A DNA stretch of 6,200 nucleotides from Bacteroidales bacterium. Lineage in GTDB: Bacteria > Bacteroidota > Bacteroidia > Bacteroidales > GCA-2748055. The translations under genes were made by a program, and so were the position numbers. A model generated the notes under the pieces. It saw only the letters and a program-made list of their open reading frames with translations, was not told where the DNA came from and ran no database searches. This document shows positions 1 to 6,200 of the stretch, one piece after another (position 1 is the stretch's first letter; the number at the start of each line of letters is the position of its first letter). The stretch covers positions 1 to 6,200 of the forward strand of contig JAGLTY010000138.1 in the NCBI GenBank assembly GCA_023135025.1, given 5' to 3'.

Positions 1-29
1 ATCCTGAATAGCCGAAAACTGATTTGAAA

Positions 30-1220
30 CTAGACAACCAGCTCTTTTACCTTTCCGGCAGCTTCTTCCAGGGTGATGGCAGAGTGAACTTCAAGTCCGG
101 AATTGTCGATAAGTACCTTTGCCTCTTCGGCATTGGTTCCCTGCAATCTGACAATAACAGGGATCTCAATCTCACCAATGGATCTGTAAGCCTCCACAAC
201 ACCTTCCGCCACACGGTCGCAACGCACAATTCCACCAAAAATATTGATCAGGATCGCCTTTACACTGGGATCTTTTAATATGATCCTGAATCCGGCTTCA
301 ACCGTTTCTGCATTGGCCGTTCCTCCAACATCAAGGAAATTTGCAGGTTCACCGCCCGAAAGTTTGATGATATCCATGGTTGCCATAGCAAGTCCGGCTC
401 CATTCACCATACAGCCCACATTTCCATCCAGCTTAATAAAATTCAGATTGAATTCACCAGCTTCAACCTCAGTGGGATCCTCCTCGTTCAGATCCCTCAT
501 GGCAGCATAATCTGCGTGCCTGTAAAGCGCATTGTCATCGATATTCACCTTGGCATCGGCAGCCATGATATGATTGTCGGAAGTTTTAAAAACCGGATTA
601 ATTTCAAAGAGGGAGGCATCAGATTTTTCATAGGCCGTGTAGAGGGCAGTGGCAAACTTGCACATCTCTTTAAAGGCCTGTCCCGACAATCCCAGGTTAA
701 AGGCTATGCGCCTTGACTGGAAGGCTTGGATGCCAACAACTGGATCAATTTCTTCCTTATAGATCAGGTGGGGGGTCTCTTCGGCAACCGTTTCAATATC
801 CATTCCTCCTTCAGTGGAATACATTATGGTGTTTTTCTCGGTTTCCCGGTTCAATAAAACACTCATATAGAACTCCTGCGGATCACTCTCTCCCGGGTAA
901 AAAATACCCTGTTCTACAAGCACCTTCCCAACCAGTTTCCCTTCGGGACCGGTCTGGTGGGTTACCAGGGTCATACCCAGAATATCTTTTGCATACTTCT
1001 TCACTTCATCAAGTGATTTGGCAATTTTAACACCACCACCCTTGCCGCGTCCACCTGCATGAATCTGCGCCTTTACAGCCCATGTTGTAGCCCCGGTTTC
1101 AGCCTGGATCTTACTGGCAGACTCAACTGCTTTAGCCGGTGTGGTGGCTACCTCCCCAGAGGGTATGGATACACCGAATTGTTTAAGAATCTGTTTTCCC
1201 TGGTATTCATGGATATTCAT
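30..1220 (-). CDS. sucC: Succinyl-CoA synthetase (ADP-forming) beta subunit
   Basis: This encodes the beta subunit of succinyl-CoA synthetase, which with the alpha subunit (SucD) interconverts succinyl-CoA and succinate while making a nucleoside triphosphate in the cytosolic TCA cycle. The 396-residue protein is full length (E. coli SucC is 388). It opens with [10 protein letters not shown], the family's usual N-terminus. The ATP-grasp domain shows [10 protein letters not shown] at 54-63 and STEGGMDIE at 135-143. FEINP at 205-209 and the AADAKV stretch at 220-225 supply the expected Mg-nucleotide ligands E206, N208 and D222. The C-terminal CoA-ligase-type domain shows [11 protein letters not shown] at 269-279, [12 protein letters not shown] at 289-300 and [10 protein letters not shown] at 326-335. 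The ATG start is set by this N-terminus; there is no Shine-Dalgarno sequence. The stop is TAG. No sucD start lies in the 29 bases visible downstream, and the upstream neighbour is a divergent, unrelated gene. Identification is by motif and whole-length similarity. Confidence 0.98.
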   Translation of the reverse strand: MNIHEYQGKQILKQFGVSIPSGEVATTPAKAVESASKIQAETGATTWAVKAQIHAGGRGKGGGVKIAKSLDEVKKYAKDILGMTLVTHQTGPEGKLVGKVLVEQGIFYPGESDPQEFYMSVLLNRETEKNTIMYSTEGGMDIETVAEETPHLIYKEEIDPVVGIQAFQSRRIAFNLGLSGQAFKEMCKFATALYTAYEKSDASLFEINPVFKTSDNHIMAADAKVNIDDNALYRHADYAAMRDLNEEDPTEVEAGEFNLNFIKLDGNVGCMVNGAGLAMATMDIIKLSGGEPANFLDVGGTANAETVEAGFRIILKDPSVKAILINIFGGIVRCDRVAEGVVEAYRSIGEIEIPVIVRLQGTNAEEAKVLIDNSGLEVHSAITLEEAAGKVKELVV

Positions 1221-1235
1221 AGTGGTTGGTTATTA

Positions 1236-1327
1236 GTTAATGGTTATTGGTTTAAACAAATTTAGCAATTTGAAGGATAGTAAAAAGTTAAAAGTTTGTG
1301 ATGCGTGGATTGATGTTAATGGTTAAT
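1236..1327. repeat. Near-exact 13-bp direct repeat in the divergent intergenic region
   Basis: The word GTTAATGGTTATT at 1236-1248 recurs as GTTAATGGTTAAT at 1315-1327, with 12 of 13 bases identical (the first 11 exact). A shorter related copy, TGGTTATT, lies at 1227-1234. One long copy sits in the sucC leader and the other just before the methyltransferase start. The repeat could be a regulator site for both genes or chance in AT-rich sequence. Confidence 0.35.
1257..1264 (-). promoter_or_regulatory. Bacteroidota-type -7 element for sucC
   Basis: Read on the minus strand this is TAAATTTG, a perfect match to the Bacteroidota -7 consensus TAnnTTTG. About 19 bases upstream a T-rich stretch (TTTT rather than TTTG) could act as a weak -33 element. 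The predicted transcription start is near 1251-1253, giving a leader of about 30 bases before the sucC ATG. The motif match is seen; promoter activity is inferred. Confidence 0.5.
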
Positions 1328-1342
1328 TTCGTCTTATAATGC

Positions 1343-1882
1343 ATGGGTATGAGAAAGCTGTTAAATGAAGAGCTGGACAGGTTGTCTGCAGAGGCGTTTA
1401 AGAGGGTGGATAAGATCCCCCTTATGGTTGTGTTGGATAATGTAAGGAGCCTGAATAATATCGGTTCGGTGTTTCGCACAGCCGATGCTTTTCGGTTGGA
1501 AGGACTTTTTCTGTGCGGAATTACGGCTACTCCACCCCACAGGGATATACATAAAACAGCTCTTGGGGCAACAGAATCTGTTCATTGGGAGTACCGGGAG
1601 GAGACAACCGATGCCATTGCAGAACTAAAAAAGGATGGTTACCGAATCTTCTCTGTGGAGCAGACAGAGGGAGCAGTTATGCTGGACCAGGTTCAGCTGT
1701 CGGACAATCAGAAATATGCACTTGTATTTGGACATGAGATCAGGGGAGTGGAACAGAGGGTGGTGGATATGAGTGATCAATGCATCGAAATTCCACAGTA
1801 TGGTACCAAACACTCCCTGAATATATCGGTGGCTGCAGGTATCGTGATCTGGGAGCTGTTTCGCGCCATGGTAAAAAAGTAA
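1343..1882 (+). CDS. SpoU/TrmH-family RNA 2'-O-ribose methyltransferase
   Basis: This is a member of the SPOUT superfamily (SpoU/TrmH branch), which moves a methyl group from S-adenosylmethionine to a ribose 2'-OH in tRNA or rRNA. All three SpoU motifs are present in order. Motif 1 is N39-x-x-S-x-F-R45-TADAF, with R45 the expected catalytic arginine. Motif 2 is LVFGHEIRGVE at 127-137. Motif 3 is IPQYGTKHSLNISVAAGI at 150-167, part of the knotted SAM site. At 179 residues it is close to the bare catalytic domain and lacks the extra terminal regions of E. coli TrmH (229) and the L30-like N-terminal domain of RlmB. The target nucleotide therefore cannot be named. Two ATGs are possible, at 1343 and 1349; the second gives MRKL, a start common in relatives as I recall, and neither has a Shine-Dalgarno sequence. 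The gene is divergent from sucC and convergent with the lipoprotein gene. Confidence 0.93.
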   Translation: MGMRKLLNEELDRLSAEAFKRVDKIPLMVVLDNVRSLNNIGSVFRTADAFRLEGLFLCGITATPPHRDIHKTALGATESVHWEYREETTDAIAELKKDGYRIFSVEQTEGAVMLDQVQLSDNQKYALVFGHEIRGVEQRVVDMSDQCIEIPQYGTKHSLNISVAAGIVIWELFRAMVKK

Positions 1883-1910
1883 GAGGCTGCCCCATTTGAG
1901 ACAGCCTCTT
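1881..1910 (-). terminator. Hairpin terminator between convergent genes, possibly bidirectional
   Basis: A perfect 9-bp stem, AAGAGGCTG (1881-1889) with CAGCCTCTT (1902-1910), encloses a 12-base loop. On the minus strand the stem is followed, after AC, by six T residues (complement of 1873-1878), the layout of a Rho-independent terminator for the lipoprotein gene that stops at 1935. On the plus strand the stem follows directly on the methyltransferase gene and overlaps the last two bases of its TAA, but the sequence after it has only a looser T-rich stretch. Termination is likely stronger for the minus strand. Confidence 0.85.
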
Positions 1911-1934
1911 GATCTATTAAGATTTTCTTATAAT

Positions 1935-3650
1935 CTATTCAACGATTGCTTTGAATTCGGCAGTTTCGAAAAGCTTGGCGAACTCAAGGTTCTTCTTGGC
2001 ATGCTCTTTCAACTTCTCCGGCTTCTCGCAATTGTCAACAGCCAACTTCAGGTTTTCAAGAGCTGCATCGGGCTTGTCCTGACCTGCAGCGATCACTGCC
2101 AGCAGGTAATATCCCATTCCACTTTTTTCCAGGTTGGCAGCAGTTCTCCAGGCACCTTCGCTATCACCTTTCAGGTACATGGCCAGTGCAGCATTGAAGG
2201 AAGGATCGCTACCGAAGTAATTTACAGCGGTCTCATATTCACCCTCCTTGATACTGACAATACCCAGGTTGTAGTTGACCTTTGATCCGGCTCCCAGGGA
2301 GGCAGTGAAAGCCTCTTTTGCGGCAGCTACATCACCATTCTTCAGAGCAATGGCTCCAATGTTGTTATTGATGATGTCATGGTCTTTAAGCGCTTTGGCT
2401 GCATCGAAAGCAGCGGCAGCTTCTTCCAGTTTGCCCTGATTGTAGAGAACAACACCTTTGTTGTTATGTGCGCGGAGGCACTTGGGAGCTAATTCAGCAG
2501 CCTTGGTATATACAGCCAGTTTGGTCTCATTGTCTTCAACCAGGGTAGCTGTGTAGAGAAGCTCTTCCAGTACCAGGGTATCGGGATTGCTTGTCCAGAG
2601 TTCTTTCAACTCTTCATCGCTCCAACCAATCTTATCCATGGTCACAGTGAACTTGGACCTTCTCAGCTGGGGAAGAATCTCTTCAGCGATTACTTCAAAG
2701 GCAGCAGTAAGGTTCTTGATCTCCTGCTCACGAACAACAGGGTCGGAGTGCATACTGAGTACCCTCAGGATCATCTCTTTATCCTGGATGTCAGATTCTT
2801 CCATGGCTTTCTTGAAACCATCCCAGTCTTCGGGAGTGGCCAGGAAGCTCATCAGCTCGTCGGCAACTTCAATATCGGATTTCTTTAATTGACCTGACAG
2901 GTATTTTGTAGCAGTCTTCTGGCGCTTGTCGGCCAGTTTGGTATTCAGGTCCAGTTCACCATCGGGTGAAGCGTAGGCTGAAATTTCAATCCCTTTAAGG
3001 TCGATCCTTTCGTTTTCATTGGCTTTTTGCAGGGTCTCGTTCAGACCGGTAATTTCGTCTTTCTTCATTTCAGAACGGCGAACATCGGCCCGGTTGATTA
3101 CATATTTGATGTCGGCCTGGTATGATTCAGGAACAATCTGCTTGAATTTATTGTCGAACAGGATTACTTTGGCATCGTTCTTAACCAACAGAGGAGTAGT
3201 AATAATACCATCAGCGAGTTTTACTTCACCCAGATCAGCTGTTTTGTCTTTAATGGCAGCATTTACATTGAAGTAAAGCTCAGACATCATCATGGCATCT
3301 TCATATGTGAAAGTGTTAGAAACACTGGCACTTCCGCCATTATCGAAGCTGATTGGCTTGTTGTTTTCGGTTACATCCTCACCTTGGAGAACAAGAGGGT
3401 CGAGTGTTGTCTCACCACCTTCATACCTGAGGACGGGGGTAAGGGTAACTACAGCTTTTTTGTTGAAATACTTGACAGGGTAGTTGACTTTGACAGTCAT
3501 ATCCACTTCTCCACCGTGCATTTCCAGTACTTCGGGCGTTACCTGGTAGCTTACAAGGTTGGAATCCTTGACCATTTTGTTAAGACCACCACAACTGCTT
3601 AATACCGCGGCTGCGAGGATAAAAATTGCAAAGTTTTTGATGTTTCTCAT
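1935..3650 (-). CDS. Lipoprotein with OmpA-like domain and C-terminal TPRs
   Basis: I recognise the architecture but not a named protein. The 571-residue product starts with a lipoprotein signal peptide: RNIK, a hydrophobic core, then lipobox LSSC with C20 as the lipidated cysteine. Residues 31-165 are beta-rich and may be an Ig-like or barrel-adjacent domain. Residues about 165-255 resemble an OmpA-like domain, with IEISAYASPDG at 221-231, N236, L239 and R243 at family spacing. Residues 260-340 (W276, then ILPQLRRSKF at 325-334) continue a pattern I recall from Bacteroidota OmpA-like proteins. From about 360 to the end there are tandem TPR helices, e.g. AHNNKGVVLYNQGKLEEAAAAF at 394-415 (shown in part: N-x-KG, LEEAAAAF) and NYNLGIVSIKEGEYETAVNYF-type repeats after 459. 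It is probably anchored in the outer membrane facing the periplasm and scaffolds other envelope proteins. It has its own promoter candidate and a strong terminator. The ATG is fixed by the signal peptide. Confidence 0.88.
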   Translation of the reverse strand: MRNIKNFAIFILAAAVLSSCGGLNKMVKDSNLVSYQVTPEVLEMHGGEVDMTVKVNYPVKYFNKKAVVTLTPVLRYEGGETTLDPLVLQGEDVTENNKPISFDNGGSASVSNTFTYEDAMMMSELYFNVNAAIKDKTADLGEVKLADGIITTPLLVKNDAKVILFDNKFKQIVPESYQADIKYVINRADVRRSEMKKDEITGLNETLQKANENERIDLKGIEISAYASPDGELDLNTKLADKRQKTATKYLSGQLKKSDIEVADELMSFLATPEDWDGFKKAMEESDIQDKEMILRVLSMHSDPVVREQEIKNLTAAFEVIAEEILPQLRRSKFTVTMDKIGWSDEELKELWTSNPDTLVLEELLYTATLVEDNETKLAVYTKAAELAPKCLRAHNNKGVVLYNQGKLEEAAAAFDAAKALKDHDIINNNIGAIALKNGDVAAAKEAFTASLGAGSKVNYNLGIVSIKEGEYETAVNYFGSDPSFNAALAMYLKGDSEGAWRTAANLEKSGMGYYLLAVIAAGQDKPDAALENLKLAVDNCEKPEKLKEHAKKNLEFAKLFETAEFKAIVE

Positions 3651-3706
3651 AACAATCGGGTTATTTGTTGATTACTTGTTTTTTAGTGGTTCATACATTT
3701 CCCGTG

Positions 3707-3740
3707 CAAAACTAATAATGTTTTTGACAAAAATAACAAA
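3707..3740 (-). promoter_or_regulatory. Bacteroidota-type promoter (-33/-7) for the lipoprotein gene
   Basis: On the minus strand TTTG (3740-3737) is followed after 22 bases by TAGTTTTG (3714-3707), which fits the Bacteroidota pattern TTTG-N(about 17-23)-TAnnTTTG. The predicted start of transcription is near 3701-3703, giving a leader of about 50 bases without a Shine-Dalgarno sequence. A second TTTG at 3731-3728 lies too close to serve as the -33 element. The motif is visible; activity is inferred. Confidence 0.6.
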
Positions 3741-3764
3741 ATCTTCGACCAATGAATGACTAAG

Positions 3765-4400
3765 TTACAAAATAAGCCTATTCATTCCAACACTATAATC
3801 ACCTTCAAAGATAATTTTTTTAAGTTGTTGAAGGTCTGACTTCTTATTTACAAAATCGAGGTTACTGGTATCAATTACAAGAATTTTCATCTCTTGCTGC
3901 GATTTAAAGAAACCAAAATAGCCGTCCTGAATCTCTTTGAGATAGTCGAACCGGATATGTTTTTCATAAGCTCTGCCTCTTAACTTTATGTTTTCAAGCA
4001 GTTTCTCAACCGGGAGATGCAGGTATACATAGAGATCAGGCTTTGGTGCCTGCAAATTGATGATAGAGAAGAGTTTCTCAAACAACCTCATCTCATCATC
4101 TTTCAGATTGTATTTACTGAATATAAAGGATTTAGCCAGGAAATAGTCGCTGATAACAGATTGTCCGAACAGGTCGGGGTATCCCAGTTCAGTCTTGATC
4201 TGATGGTATCTTTCAGACAGAAAGGAGAGCTCAAGCTGGAAGGCATATCTTCCGGGATCCTCATAAAACTTTGCCAGGAACGGATTATCACTGAACGCCT
4301 CCAGAACCAGACGGCTGCCTGTCTCTTCTGCCAGCAGAGAGGCCAGGCTTGTTTTCCCGGCCCCAATGTTCCCCTCTATAACTAAATATTTATATTTCAA
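3765..4400 (-). CDS. Deoxynucleoside kinase
   Basis: This is a cytosolic kinase of the dCK/dGK/TK2 family, which transfers phosphate from ATP to a deoxynucleoside in nucleotide salvage. The 211-residue length is typical. The Walker A loop GNIGAGKT is at 10-17. LEAFSDNPFLAKFY at 33-46 holds the likely catalytic base E34, and YAFQLELSFL at 52-61 holds Q55, expected to contact the base. SVISDYFLAKSFIF at 81-94 is the usual DRS-motif region. The LID motif RGRAYE is at 141-146. Substrate preference cannot be read from sequence alone. The start is TTG at 4400-4398, with an in-frame TAA immediately upstream at 4403-4401. A later start would begin to cut into the first beta strand and Walker A loop, so TTG is forced. 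The gene follows the prolyl oligopeptidase by 27 bp on the same strand and is probably co-transcribed. I see no terminator in the 114 bp after its TAA stop. Confidence 0.93.
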   Translation of the reverse strand: MKYKYLVIEGNIGAGKTSLASLLAEETGSRLVLEAFSDNPFLAKFYEDPGRYAFQLELSFLSERYHQIKTELGYPDLFGQSVISDYFLAKSFIFSKYNLKDDEMRLFEKLFSIINLQAPKPDLYVYLHLPVEKLLENIKLRGRAYEKHIRFDYLKEIQDGYFGFFKSQQEMKILVIDTSNLDFVNKKSDLQQLKKIIFEGDYSVGMNRLIL

Positions 4401-4427
4401 TTATTTGAAAAAAAAGTATTCGGAGTG

Positions 4428-6200
4428 TCAAAATTCAGGTGTAAAGTCCATGTTTTTATAGATAAAGGACCATACATCGGAATACTCCTGAATGGCCATA
4501 TCAGTAGGTTTCCCTGCTCCGTGTCCTGCATCTGTATTGATACGGATCATCACAGGATTTTTACCGGTGTATTTCTCCTGAAGGGTGGCGGAATATTTAA
4601 AGGAGTGAGCAGGCACCACCCTGTCGTCATGATCTCCTGTTGTGATCAGTACAGCGGGATAATCCTTCTCAGCCGAAATGTTGTGGATGGGTGAGTAACC
4701 CAGCAGGTATTTAAACTCTTCGGGATCATCGGACGATCCGTAATCTACGGTCCAGTATCGGCCAATGGTGAACTTATGAAAGCGAAGCATGTCCATCACA
4801 CCCACCATGGGGATGGCCGCTGCAAAAAGCTCTGGCCGCTGGTTGATGACAGCACCAATAAGCAATCCGCCGTTCGATCCCCCATAGATGGCCAGGCGCT
4901 GACTGGAGGTATACTTCTCTTCAATCAGATATTCAGCAGCAGCAATAAAGTCGTCGAACACATTTTGCTTTTGAAATATAGTACCCGCTTCGTGCCACTC
5001 TTCTCCATACTCTCCGCCACCCCTGATGTTAGCCAGTGCAAAGACACCCCCCTGCTCCAGCCAGACTGCACGTGTGGTACTGAACGACGGGGTCATGGAG
5101 ATGTTGAATCCGCCATATCCGTATAAAAGGGTAGGATTGGTTCCGTCCAGCTCCACGCCTTTTTTATGTACGATAAACATGGGGATAGTGGTTCCGTCTT
5201 TACTGGGATAGAACACCTGTTTGGTTTCGTAAGCCTCTGCATCGAAGTCAACTTCAGGCGTGTAGAACGGTTCAGAGATATTCTCTTCAATATTGTATTT
5301 GAAAATGGTTGTAGGATAGTTGAAAGAGGTGAAACTATAGAAAGCCGTATTATCTTTCATCTTTCCACTGAAGTCTCCTATGGAGCCAATTCCCGGAATG
5401 GAGACTCTGTGTAGCAGACTACCGTCGAGCTGGTACACACTTGCCGAATTGTAAGCATCTTTAATATATGAAGCAATGATTTTTCCTCCTGCCAGGGTGG
5501 CCGACTCCAGGACATTTTTCTCATGCTCGGGAATGATATCCACCCAGTTCTCCCGCCCGGGATTGTTCAGGTCGATGCCCACCAGCCTGTAGAGGGGTGC
5601 CTGGTTATTGGTCAGCACATAGAGCATGTTCTTGTGGTTGCCAATGGGCGAATAATCGTCATCGAAATCCTCGTCGATCCAGGTATAGGGTGTGTCGTCC
5701 AGTCCTGCTTTCTTAAATGCCAGTGAATTACCGCTGGTTGATTCATAACCGATCAACATGATATACTTTTCATCCTCTGTAACACCCATATGAAAGCTGC
5801 GGTCCGGATGTGCTTCATCTTTATGAACCAGTATATCTTCCGACTGGGGGGAACCGAGGTGATGGTAATAGACTTTCGCGTTTTTATTTTCTCCTTTTAA
5901 CTCATCACCCTTGGCCGGGGTGTCATAGCGTGTATAGAAGAAGCCGTCTTTATACCAGGATACCCCCGAGTTTTTGATCCACTCGATGTGATCTTCCAGA
6001 TCACTCCCTGTGGTAACGTCTTTAACAAAAAACTCTCTCCAGTCGGAACCACCTTTGGAAATCCCGTAAGCTGCATACTTGTGGTCGTTTGAAAAACTTA
6101 AACCGGCCAGGGCCACGGTTCCATCTTCAGAAAAGCCGTTGGGATCAAGAAAAACCTCACCCTCCTCTTCCAGGTTCTTTTTCATATAGATAATGCTCTG
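4428..6200 (-). CDS. Prolyl oligopeptidase (family S9A), N-terminus beyond the window
   Basis: This serine peptidase cleaves short peptides after proline. Numbering here is from the Met at 6185-6183. That Met is not the true start: the frame stays open to the edge, adding Q-S-I-I-Y, which aligns within the family just before the VFLDPN segment (residues 11-16). About 120 N-terminal residues are missing, judged from the 710-residue mammalian enzyme, so a signal peptide cannot be assessed. Residues to about 310 form the beta-propeller (e.g. DGTVAL 21-26, HKYAAYG 35-41, PEHEKNVLE 219-227). The alpha/beta-hydrolase domain follows, with FYPSKDGTTIPMFIVHKKG at 325-343 and LYGYGGFNIS at 354-363. The catalytic triad is intact: S437 in GGSNGG, D520 in DHDDRVVP (with R522, substrate binding) and H555 in AGHGAGKP. 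Similarity to animal prolyl endopeptidase is striking throughout. The stop is TGA at 4430-4428, and the kinase gene follows closely. Confidence 0.97.
   Translation of the reverse strand, partial: QSIIYMKKNLEEEGEVFLDPNGFSEDGTVALAGLSFSNDHKYAAYGISKGGSDWREFFVKDVTTGSDLEDHIEWIKNSGVSWYKDGFFYTRYDTPAKGDELKGENKNAKVYYHHLGSPQSEDILVHKDEAHPDRSFHMGVTEDEKYIMLIGYESTSGNSLAFKKAGLDDTPYTWIDEDFDDDYSPIGNHKNMLYVLTNNQAPLYRLVGIDLNNPGRENWVDIIPEHEKNVLESATLAGGKIIASYIKDAYNSASVYQLDGSLLHRVSIPGIGSIGDFSGKMKDNTAFYSFTSFNYPTTIFKYNIEENISEPFYTPEVDFDAEAYETKQVFYPSKDGTTIPMFIVHKKGVELDGTNPTLLYGYGGFNISMTPSFSTTRAVWLEQGGVFALANIRGGGEYGEEWHEAGTIFQKQNVFDDFIAAAEYLIEEKYTSSQRLAIYGGSNGGLLIGAVINQRPELFAAAIPMVGVMDMLRFHKFTIGRYWTVDYGSSDDPEEFKYLLGYSPIHNISAEKDYPAVLITTGDHDDRVVPAHSFKYSATLQEKYTGKNPVMIRINTDAGHGAGKPTDMAIQEYSDVWSFIYKNMDFTPEF

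Noticed and set aside
1324..1340. Possible plus-strand promoter elements before the methyltransferase: TAATTTCG at 1324-1331 and TATAAT at 1335-1340.
   Set aside because: TAATTTCG matches TAnnTTTG at 7 of 8 positions, but the nearest TTTG (1295-1298) is 25 bases away, outside the usual spacing. TATAAT would place the transcription start at or inside the first ATG and lacks a good -35 partner.
1918..1930. Small TAAGA-TTT-TCTTA hairpin after the strong terminator.
   Set aside because: Five A/T-rich pairs with no T-tract; it adds nothing convincing to the 9-bp hairpin next to it.
1896..2285. 129-codon plus-strand open frame opposite the lipoprotein gene.
   Set aside because: It lies antisense to well-supported TPR coding sequence, has no recognisable domain and looks like a shadow frame. 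The same applies to other antisense frames such as 4017-4385 and 713-1030.
3721..3733. TTTTT-GAC-AAAAA inverted repeat upstream of the lipoprotein gene, lying between the -33 and -7 elements.
   Set aside because: The stem is only five A-T pairs, expected by chance in such AT-rich DNA. An operator role has no other support.
6183..6185. ATG at 6185 as the start of the prolyl oligopeptidase.
   Set aside because: The frame continues upstream to the window edge with family-like residues (Q-S-I-I-Y), and the family has about 120 further N-terminal residues. This is an internal methionine.
1..6200. Search for mobile elements, CRISPR arrays, tRNA/rRNA genes, riboswitches and defence genes.
   Set aside because: No transposase-like protein, terminal inverted repeats, regular spaced repeats or tRNA-like cloverleaf was seen. 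All intergenic gaps are 122 bp or shorter and are accounted for above.

Overview
The window looks like an ordinary housekeeping stretch of a Bacteroidota chromosome (Bacteroidales/Marinilabiliales-like; the exact taxon cannot be fixed from this sequence). Four things point there. No start codon has a recognisable Shine-Dalgarno sequence. Two upstream regions carry the phylum's TAnnTTTG -7 promoter element. A lipoprotein joins a GYASP-type OmpA-like domain to TPRs, as in Bacteroidota envelope proteins. The deoxynucleoside kinase and the short SpoU-type methyltransferase resemble Bacteroidota family members. Base composition looks even across the window, and I see no transposase, integrase, tRNA, CRISPR array or other sign of transfer.

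Layout, left to right. A complete sucC (succinyl-CoA synthetase beta subunit) lies on the minus strand (30-1220). A 122-bp divergent intergenic region follows, holding a good sucC promoter candidate and a near-exact 13-bp direct repeat. Next is a complete SpoU/TrmH-family 2'-O-ribose methyltransferase gene on the plus strand (1343-1882). It converges on a large minus-strand gene for a 571-residue lipoprotein with a beta-rich N-terminal region, an OmpA-like domain and C-terminal TPRs (1935-3650). The 52-bp convergent gap contains one strong hairpin whose T-tract suits the minus strand. A 114-bp gap upstream of the lipoprotein carries its likely promoter. Beyond it lie a deoxynucleoside kinase (3765-4400, TTG start) and a prolyl oligopeptidase whose N-terminus runs off the right edge (4428-6200). 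The last two are 27 bp apart on the same strand and probably share a transcript.

The genes do not form one pathway. SucC belongs to the TCA cycle, the methyltransferase to RNA modification, the kinase to deoxynucleoside salvage, the oligopeptidase to peptide breakdown, and the lipoprotein to the envelope. I did not find a new defence, mobile or biosynthetic system. The most unusual items are the lipoprotein's architecture, with its altered peptidoglycan-binding residue, and the forced TTG start of the kinase.
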